A stretch of DNA of 64,000 nt from Oscarella lobularis (Eukaryota > Porifera > Homoscleromorpha > Homosclerophorida > Oscarellidae): positions 1,674,001-1,738,000 of the forward strand of contig NC_089187.1 of NCBI RefSeq assembly GCF_947507565.1, given 5' to 3'. The translations under genes were made by a program, and so were the position numbers. Shown here piece after piece: positions 57,012 through 64,000 of this stretch; within the stretch, counting starts at the first letter, position 1; every line of letters begins with the position of its first letter. The notes under the pieces are model-generated. The model searched no databases. It worked only from the letters and a program-made list of their open reading frames with translations, and had not been told where the DNA came from.

Positions 57012-58814
57012 ATGGCAGAAGCAGCGGTTTTCTCTACGGAAGGACATACATCGCTTCTTGTGTCGGCTCTGCAGTCGTTTCGAAAGTCCAAAGATCTATG
57101 CGACGTCGTCGTCGTCGTCGACGGACACCGATTTCACGCTCATCGAATCGTACTGGCGTCGATCAGCGGCTATTTCTCTGCAATGTTTCTTGGGGATTTC
57201 GCAGAGCGACGTCAGACCGAAATAATGCTTCACAACGTCGACGCCGCGTCGGTGGCGACGTTGATCGACTACGCTTACACGGGAAAGGCCCAATGCGCGG
57301 TCGACGACGTCGAACGACTGTACGCGAGCGCTCATTTCCTTCAGTTTGACGACGTCGTCACAAAGTGTAGCAAATGGCTCAGGACTCGCACCGATTCTTC
57401 CAACTGTCTCCACCTTGGGCTGTTTGCTGATCAATACAACGACTCTCTCTTGATGAGCGTATGCGATCGGACGGCAGCCGTCAATATCGTCGACGTGGCC
57501 GGCACTGACAAGTTCTTGGCTCTGTCGGCGGATCACCTTCGTCGAATCCTGGCTCTCGATGAATTAGGAGTGAAGGATGAAGAGGAGGTGTTGCACGTGG
57601 TATCCAAATGGGTCAAGCACGATTACGAATCGCGCGAAAAGCACACCAAGGTTCTATTGAGCTTGGTTCGTCTTCCTCTAATCGATTTGGAAAAGTGTGA
57701 AGCACTTTTGATGGAACTTCAAGTGAGAGAGTGGGTTACGGAGAGAGTAACGGAAGATGCAAAGAGTGAAGCAACGGCTTCGCCTCGCACTGGATGCCAA
57801 GATGTTCTACTCGTTTTTGGCGGTGATGTGTTTGGAAAGGGTTGGAGGGTTGGAAAAGAAGGCATAGGAGAAGACGATTACTACTGTATTGTATCAAATG
57901 AAGCAATGTACTATGATCCGTCTCAAGACGTGTGGAGTTCCTTTCCTTCGTTAGTTGAACCGAGATCTCGTGCTGGTCTCGTTACCGTAGGTGACGTTCT
58001 GTATGCCGTAGGTGGGGAAACAGTTCACCCAGACTGCGCGTATTCTGAAACTGAGGATCGCGAGGATCATATCTATCCGATGAAGACGGTAGAAAGGTAC
58101 GACTCAAAACAAAATCGATGGATAGCAGACGTAGAACCCATGTCCCACCCGAGACGTGGAAATGAGGTCACTTCCTGTCTTGGGCGAATTTTTGGGATAA
58201 GTCCGAATCCAAAGAAACAGCACTACTGGGTAAAAGCGGACGACCCAGAGACAAAAAATTGGTTAGTAGAAGCGTACAGCCCAGAGGAAAACAGATGGAT
58301 TCCTTTTTCGTCACCGTCGGAGTGTACGTATCGCTTGGAAGACGCGACAGTAGCTGCTCTTTCTGACCAAGTATACGTATTTTACGATGATGGTGATACC
58401 TTCGGGCACATCAGATATGATCCTATTGAAGATCGCTGGCAAAGTTTCTCTCCTGCTCCATTTTCCTTCCACCGTACGTCTGAAACGGAACATAATTTCA
58501 CAGTGACAATTAACGACAACATCTACTTTTTTTCGAGCGGCGCATTTTGTGCATCTTTTTCGAGCAAAAGCGAGCAGTGGTCGAAGTTTTCACTCGAACC
58601 TTTTGAATGGAGCCCTTGGGCTGTAGGCGCTGTAGGAGGAGCTGGTGATCGCGACAAGTTTTACATTATCTTTAGGTATGGGGTGAGGGTAATCAATGTT
58701 GATAGCCTAAGTAAAAGAGCGCTTATGAAGTCGGGTGAAAACTATTTGCCAGGCAGATTGATGCATTATGGAGCTAAATTTATCAGCAGAAATTTTGTGT
58801 TGAATTTGATGTAG
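57012..58814 (+). CDS. BTB-BACK-Kelch protein (KLHL type), intronless
   Basis: A single open frame. An upstream in-frame ATG exists at 56964, but the ATG at 57012 (MAEAAVFSTEGHTSLL) gives the usual spacing to the BTB domain. The BTB domain has DLCDVVVVVDGHRFHAHRIV, then LASISGYFSAMFLGDF. A BACK domain follows (FLALSADHLRRILALDEL, VVSKWVKHD). The C-terminal half holds about five or six Kelch-like blades (YAVGGE, ERYDSKQNRWIADVEPM, YSPEENRWIPF, YDPIEDRWQSF). Proteins of this build are substrate adaptors for Cullin-3 ubiquitin ligases. The lack of introns among multi-exon neighbours suggests retroposition or a normally intronless family. AATAAA occurs at 58907-58912. Confidence 0.9.
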   Translation: MAEAAVFSTEGHTSLLVSALQSFRKSKDLCDVVVVVDGHRFHAHRIVLASISGYFSAMFLGDFAERRQTEIMLHNVDAASVATLIDYAYTGKAQCAVDDVERLYASAHFLQFDDVVTKCSKWLRTRTDSSNCLHLGLFADQYNDSLLMSVCDRTAAVNIVDVAGTDKFLALSADHLRRILALDELGVKDEEEVLHVVSKWVKHDYESREKHTKVLLSLVRLPLIDLEKCEALLMELQVREWVTERVTEDAKSEATASPRTGCQDVLLVFGGDVFGKGWRVGKEGIGEDDYYCIVSNEAMYYDPSQDVWSSFPSLVEPRSRAGLVTVGDVLYAVGGETVHPDCAYSETEDREDHIYPMKTVERYDSKQNRWIADVEPMSHPRRGNEVTSCLGRIFGISPNPKKQHYWVKADDPETKNWLVEAYSPEENRWIPFSSPSECTYRLEDATVAALSDQVYVFYDDGDTFGHIRYDPIEDRWQSFSPAPFSFHRTSETEHNFTVTINDNIYFFSSGAFCASFSSKSEQWSKFSLEPFEWSPWAVGAVGGAGDRDKFYIIFRYGVRVINVDSLSKRALMKSGENYLPGRLMHYGAKFISRNFVLNLM

Positions 58815-59539
58815 TTTATGCAAACCGACTCATGTCAATGTCATTCTGATAAATTGATCTGTTGCAGTCTGCTATTTGTTTCTGGTAGGTTAGTTAATTT
58901 AAGCTGAATAAATTCATCGTCTGCAAGGGCAAGAATCTATATGGTTCACTGTGTATCAACCCATAAATTTCATTTCTGTTCTTCTGCCACATTTAAAGAT
59001 GCCTGTTTCACAAAACATTTTCTGTAGTGTACGTGACGTTCGAATGTTTAGAAAGTGTTTCCATCGACCATTGGAGAGCACGTGTACGAAACGAAGCAAA
59101 TTTATGAGAAGCTAGAAAACAGCCTTTCACAAAGAGAATAAAAAGTAGCAAAAAGTAAGAGAAATCAGGTTTGGCGAAGGAATTTCCCGCTAGCTGATGG
59201 AGACATAATCACTTGGCTTACGGATCAAACAGGAACAGTTCTTCTCTAGCACTCTTATGACGGCGTGGTTGTGCAGAGAAACGTAAGAGCACCCGAACGA
59301 ATCGGCGGCTTTTTCAATTAATGCTAGCGAGGGTGTCTATGCTATATAAATTCTCCTTTCTTCGGCACGCGAAACTCTGTGCTAGGTCTGAAAATTGTGA
59401 ATTCTAGGGCGTTTTCACTCACGTATAGTCGTTTTCTGCTGCGGCTTTTATTCCGTTGCTGAACAGCAGCGGTCCATCTGTTCTAGATAGTTGCCGTCTG
59501 CATGCATTGAGGACATGCCCTGAGACATAAACTAGGCTT
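58815..59539. other. Intergenic, 3' UTR of the Kelch gene then nothing recognised
   Basis: The poly(A) signal at 58907-58912 fits the Kelch transcript. The rest has no supported feature. Confidence 0.5.
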
Positions 59540-59943
59540 AAGAAATCAAAGTCTCCAACCAGCAAAACAACACGACATCAGGCCTTACTAACTAAGAGCT
59601 AACCATATCAAGCGCATGAAAAGGTAAAAATTAGGACAAGCATGCAGACATCAAGCGAGACCGGCGTAACTATAGCAGCCATGCACTGGGGCAAACAACT
59701 AAACAGTTTTCTTACGTTTTCTTGTAAGCGATCAGGTGGGTTGGGTAGGTTAGATGATCTCGATAACAGCTGACAAAATTGTTGCGCTATGGACATTGTC
59801 AACAGTTGAATCAAATCTATCGGTCTTGCTCGTCTTGGGATTGATTAGCGGGGACTCGATCATCTTCGGATTACCGACGGTCGAAAAGCCTCAAAGAACT
59901 GGCAAAAGAACACTATGCGATTGCCGTTGCCGTCGGGCTTGGT
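59540..59943 (-). pseudogene. 3' fragment of a PARP catalytic domain
   Basis: Matches 26,530-26,960: the 3' flank and the end of the PARP catalytic exon, with TKPDGNGNRI and KTDRFDSTVDNV recognisable, plus frameshifts and a stop. It ends abruptly at about 59,943, where NB-ARC/TPR sequence starts on the same strand. Confidence 0.75.
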
Positions 59944-59945
59944 AT

Positions 59946-61628
59946 GTCACTTGTAACCGAGTGTCGTGAGGCAGAACTAAACCGGGTGCATTGCATTGTC
60001 TGTGGACCACTAAAGTCTATATCTTACTAGTTATATCTTACTAGTAGCAATTTCTCCCTTTGTTGCCTGCTTCAAATCGTTCAGGACTCCCTTGAGATAC
60101 TCGACGGAAGCTTTACTTTGGCCCTTCCACTGCTGATACTTGTGCAGCATGGACCACGCCATGTCTTCAACTCCGAGGCCCTGCTTCTGACAGTTCTCGT
60201 CGATGCAGTCCAGTTCCACCCTCGGAAAGCCAAGGAAAATGCCCCATTGCTTCCAGTGGCGAACGTCCTTGAACGCGAAGTCAAACAGCGATCGTTTGCA
60301 ATCATCAGAAGCTAAACGCAGTAAATTATTCACGAAATGTAAAACGAATGATACATCGCTGAGCATCATCGTCACAAACGTTTCCTCTCCGGCGAAAACC
60401 TAAGCACCAATGTGAAGGGTCGATGTAATGAGGTTGTCACTTACTCAGTGCCATTGCAGCTCTATAAGAAAGTCTACGTTGTCTTTCCGTTGTAGGATTC
60501 AGTTTCATCATGCTCGCGTGCAAGTGGCCAGGGTCTGATTAGTGACGAGAAAGGACGAGTTTCGCGAAGGTGCTCAATGCAAGTTGTAAATCCTAACAGA
60601 ATTCAGGCACGTGAACCTGAAACGTTTTTCTGAAAGTACCTGTACTTCGTGTGACCGTTCTAGCATCTAAAGAAAAAAATTCAAAACGTAGATACTATTC
60701 TCCTAGACAACATGCCCAGTTCCTCTGAGGCTTCCTCTGATACTGTCTCAGTGCCTGAGTTGCTGCTGAGCGATGCGTTTGAAAGCTGGGCGAAGGCACG
60801 AATGCGATCTTCGTCTATGACGTCTGCGGCCGATGCAAGTAGAAGATAAACTTCCTGAACGCTGTGACTGTGATGAGACAATGTGCCGTAGCACAGCTTC
60901 ACACACTGCAGACTCCAGTGAATGAAGAGTTTTCACTTTCGATTCTAAACAAGTCGAGCTAAACAACAGAATCGATCTCTTTAACGTGTGAGAGTACAAG
61001 AGGAACATGAGAGTCAACTGGTGTCCTTATCCCGACCCAATGCTACAGCATGAGCAGTTAATTAATCGAGTAGCCTAACATTCATACAAACACCCTAATT
61101 TCCCGAGCCGAACACCAGAAGGGTTCTAGAACTAAATACTCTTCTTACACTCACCTTCAGGTAATAGCCACGTCAGAATTCTTGAAATCTCCGTCGTACA
61201 TCGCTTTCGACGGCATTCTTCACACGAAGAAAGGTGGTCCTTAGCTCGTCATCACTGCAACCTACGAGAAAGACAGAGAAAAAGTAGAGGGAACACGTAA
61301 CTACATCTTCAATTCGATCTCACTGAGATTCGGTAGACATTCGTCAAGAACGTCGCCGTTTCCCAATCGGTGGACCGCCTCTCGGAAAACGCGAAGCTGC
61401 TCAGCTCTCGAACTGTTTTCTAACGTCCATTTCCTGAACAATCGTTCGAGTAACGAAACTGCCGTTTCGCGTTTTTCGTCTCTTCGAGAAAGGGGGGGCC
61501 ATTTCGGGCAAAACGTCACCGTCAGCGAGAGTTTGTGCGATTGCCCCAACTCGAACGCTGTGGTCGGAACAAGAGAGATTGTACGCGAAAGAAAAGACAA
61601 GCATTTGCTCTCTTGTGTACGCGTCCAT
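59946..61628 (-). pseudogene. NB-ARC/TPR gene, copy D: N-terminal exons only
   Basis: Contains the MDAYTREQMLVF exon (ATG at 61628), the intermediate exons and the Death domain (HWKQWGIFLGF...EDMAWSMLHKYQQW). It ends a few codons into the NB-ARC entry exon (LVLPHDTRLQV), where it is joined to the PARP fragment. The C7 run near 61492 is one base longer than the matching run in copy C and breaks exon 1. No P-loop, NB-ARC core or TPRs are present. A transcript through the junction would make an unnatural death-fold/PARP-tail chimera, probably non-functional. Confidence 0.75.
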
Positions 61629-62121
61629 GACGCAACGCGCATATGCGGCTATATGGCCGCCTGATCGAGAGCGTTTGATTGGTTTGGTTTGGGCAGGGAT
61701 CTATAGTTTGGGCATCTGCCTAGGCCTCTGCCTAAAGTACCTGTAGACTACTAGATCGAGTCAGGCTTATGGAAGAGCCCTCCTCATTTTCATCACTTCG
61801 GTAGTGACTGGTTGAGCGTACTCCCACCTGCACTGATTTTGGCTCTTCTACTGATAACCTGCGGCTTCTGCTTACTGGTAAGTAACGCTTGGATGGTTTC
61901 TATCCCAAAAGTTGGGCTTCACGTCAAAAATTAAAAAATCAAGTCTCCATGCATGCAACCAGCAAAACAACAACTGCGTCAAGTCTTACTCACTAAAGAA
62001 AAAGACCTAACCACAGAAAGCGCATGAAAAGGTAAAAAATAGGGTACATGCAAACAAGCAAACATCAAAGCGCGACCGGCGTAAGTATAGCAGACACTGG
62101 GGCAAACAACTAACCAGTTTC

Positions 62122-64000
62122 CTATCTTTTATAGGTGATCAGGTAGGTTGGGTAGGCTAGATGGTCTCGATAACAGCTGACAAAAATTGTTGGATCGTCG
62201 ACGTTGTCAACAGTTGAATCAAATCTGTCAGTCTTACTATCTTTGGGATTGATTAGTGGGGGCTCGATCATCTTCGGATTACCGACTGTTGATCGGCCTA
62301 AAAGAACTTGGCAAAAGAACATGATTCGATTGCCGTTGCTGTCGGGCTTGGTGTATTCATGTGACAACTCCGCTCGTTTCGCGAAGTAAACGCCAGGACC
62401 GTATTTTGTTCCTAACAGAATAGCGTTAAACTTTGCAACGTATTACTGCTAAACAAACCGGTCTTTGATCCCGCATAGCTGCGGTTAAATCCGTTGGCTA
62501 TTATCTGCTTATGACAATCGTCTTCTGTAGACGTCCCGTGAAAAAGTTTTTTCCCCAAGGTAGCTCGTTTAGCTGCAATTTCGCTTTTTCGTAAATCCTG
62601 AAGAAGTTTCTTTTCCGCCTCGTATTTGCAGTAGATTCGAGGATTTTCAACTCGTTCTATTTTTTGAATTTGCAACAACGAAGTAGAAGCGAACGTTGAA
62701 GTAAAACTCTGCGACACTTCAACATATTCTTTGCTTTTGGGCGACAAGAGAACAAGCCTATGACCTTCGTCCATTCGGTAGATTTCCCATGATAAAGGAA
62801 TACACGCGTGCCCTGTAAATATTTCACCTGTAAACCGATCTATCATAAACTGCAGCTAAATACCTGATACGCTAAAGTCTCGACGACCAATCTTCTTCAT
62901 CTCCTTGGTTCGCACGTTTTGCAGCGTCATTTTGGTAAAATCAACGGTCACTTTTTCGCCTTGCAATTGTAAGTCATGCATTTTTTGCTTATCATTACAA
63001 TAAGCGAACTCAAGTTTCATGTTTTCTTCCGGAGAAAAGAGCTCACTCTTACCCTTGAAGTCATCCCATTTCCAGCCCACTTTCTCTGCGAGAAACGTAA
63101 CTTCAGTTTTGAACTTTTCTTCTTTCAGCAGGTCGCCCAGCCGTGTGGTAACTTTTTCAAAAGCGTTGAAGACGTCCCTGCGCATTCCGTTTAGATAAAT
63201 TTCTGGCTTCTCATCTGAAGGTTTAACAACCAAACCCACGTCAAACTCCTCCGCTATTGCTGTTAACTCATCCTCTTTTATGTCATTAGGCAGCTCCATT
63301 TTGACTTTCTGGCTGATGCATTCTTTATCCATGGCCTCTTTCAAACGTTTGACGGCAGAAGAGCAAGCATTCGTAGTTGCACCGATAACCGTTGCATGTA
63401 CGACTTTAGGCTCGGCAGCAGCAATCTCTTTAACCGGTTTTGGACTAAAGGAGTTCAAGAAATACGAAGGCAAAGAGTTACTGGTATCAAAACACCCTTC
63501 TAAAGAGTTATTGGCATCAAAACACCCTTCTTGAGAAAGAGGGGCGAACTGCTGTTGCAGTTCTTTTTCAAAGTCGTTTAAGCGACCGCTCTCAAAAACA
63601 ATCAACTTGATGTTATTCAATGACGGTTTAGAAACGTTTGCAGCGAATGCCTTTGCGCCGTGGATAATTGCTTCACAAGAAAGTCTGTTGCTGAACAAGA
63701 GTCTGGATGTTCCAATAGCAGGAAGAGCAATAGATAATAGTCCTTTTTGATCCGCTTTTATAAGGCAATCCGCCACCAAAGGAGCAATTTTTTGGATATT
63801 AGCTGCATGGCTAGAAGATTCATCGCATTTTTGAGGCGCAATAAGAAAAATGTGACAAGGGTTTAGCTGAGACGAAGGAATCTCTATCGGAGTTGTTCCT
63901 AGGCGTTGCTTTCGTTTCTCCCAATCCGCTTTTAACAACGGATTAGCCTTCTTCACCTCTTCCCACACAACCCCTTCAGTGGCAATAATAGCCTCACTTT
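62122..64000 (-). CDS. Macro-WWE-PARP gene, second copy, cut by window edge
   Basis: Minus-strand duplicate of 26,724-28,585, continuing beyond the right edge. PARP catalytic exons: 62122-62415 and about 62455-62833; the WWE and degenerate macrodomain exon is 62864-64000 or beyond. The TAG stop at 62122 adds one residue (YKR) compared with copy 1. The catalytic motifs LFHGTS, YGPGVYFAK and AYPTYLITY are intact. The 36-nt intron before GEIFTGHACIPLSW and the 51-nt intron (4 nt shorter here) are conserved. A 30-nt tandem duplication (63472-63531) repeats a LEGCFD motif in the linker. Whether a kinase precedes it cannot be seen. Confidence 0.8.

Larger units (their letters stand above)
59946..64000. 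repeat. Segmental duplication, partner of 24,690-28,585
   Basis: Co-linear direct copy of the NB-ARC 5' exons, the intergenic spacer and the PARP 3' half from block B, with small indels throughout. Confidence 0.85.

Overview
This window is eukaryotic and reads like the compact genome of an early-branching animal, most likely a sponge. That assignment is inferred, not measured. Genes are split by very short introns (about 36-60 nt, GT-AG with one GC-AG candidate). The protein families are metazoan: large cadherin-repeat proteins, BTB-Kelch, BPI/LBP, death-fold NB-ARC/TPR receptors and macro-PARPs. A nuclear fragment of small-subunit rRNA looks like an AT-rich mitochondrial rRNA that has kept bacterial-type conserved blocks.

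Layout. 0-9 kb: the 5' half of a BPI/LBP-like gene cut by the window edge, a decayed collagen-D8C pseudogene, a small MITE-like element, then duplication block A (a secreted Cys-rich gene on + convergent with a broken death-fold NB-ARC/TPR gene on -), and a 1.6-kb foldback element. 9.1-19.4 kb: one 20-exon cadherin-repeat gene on the minus strand with an N-terminal TSP1/EGF-like/Sushi head. 19.4-20.9 kb: a nested inverted repeat and a small granulin-like Cys-rich peptide gene. 20.9-26.2 kb: block B (a Cys-rich fragment plus a nearly complete NB-ARC/TPR gene). 26.7-34.5 kb: a minus-strand gene that appears to join a protein kinase to an RRM/macro/macro/macro/WWE/PARP protein. 34.5-35.5 kb: a near-perfect ~1-kb palindrome. 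35.5-39.7 kb: an unrecognised membrane-protein-like gene and an inverted, decayed NB-ARC/TPR copy carrying the rRNA insertion. 39.9-42.4 kb: a chitin-deacetylase-like pseudoenzyme fused to a multipass membrane domain. 44.1-48.3 kb: a second copy of the unrecognised gene, a nearly full BPI/LBP-like gene (14 exons) and an SLC30A9-like zinc-transporter pseudogene. 49.4-56.5 kb: a CARD-coiled-coil-Kelch-like gene abutting block C. 57.0-58.8 kb: an intronless BTB-BACK-Kelch gene. 59.5-64 kb: a rearranged copy of the NB-ARC 5' end and the PARP gene, running off the right edge.

Overall, the window is a duplicating cluster rich in families linked to innate immunity in animals: BPI/LBP, death-fold NB-ARC receptors, CARD, macro-PARP and secreted Cys-rich proteins. 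At least four NB-ARC copies, three Cys-rich copies, two PARP copies and two BPI copies are present. Most copies carry at least one frameshift, nonsense change or truncation, at different positions. That pattern fits rapid birth-and-death evolution. Single-base homopolymer differences could instead be assembly errors, but the 5-, 7- and 8-base deletions are harder to explain that way. All exon boundaries were placed by eye from splice signals, reading phase and comparison between copies.
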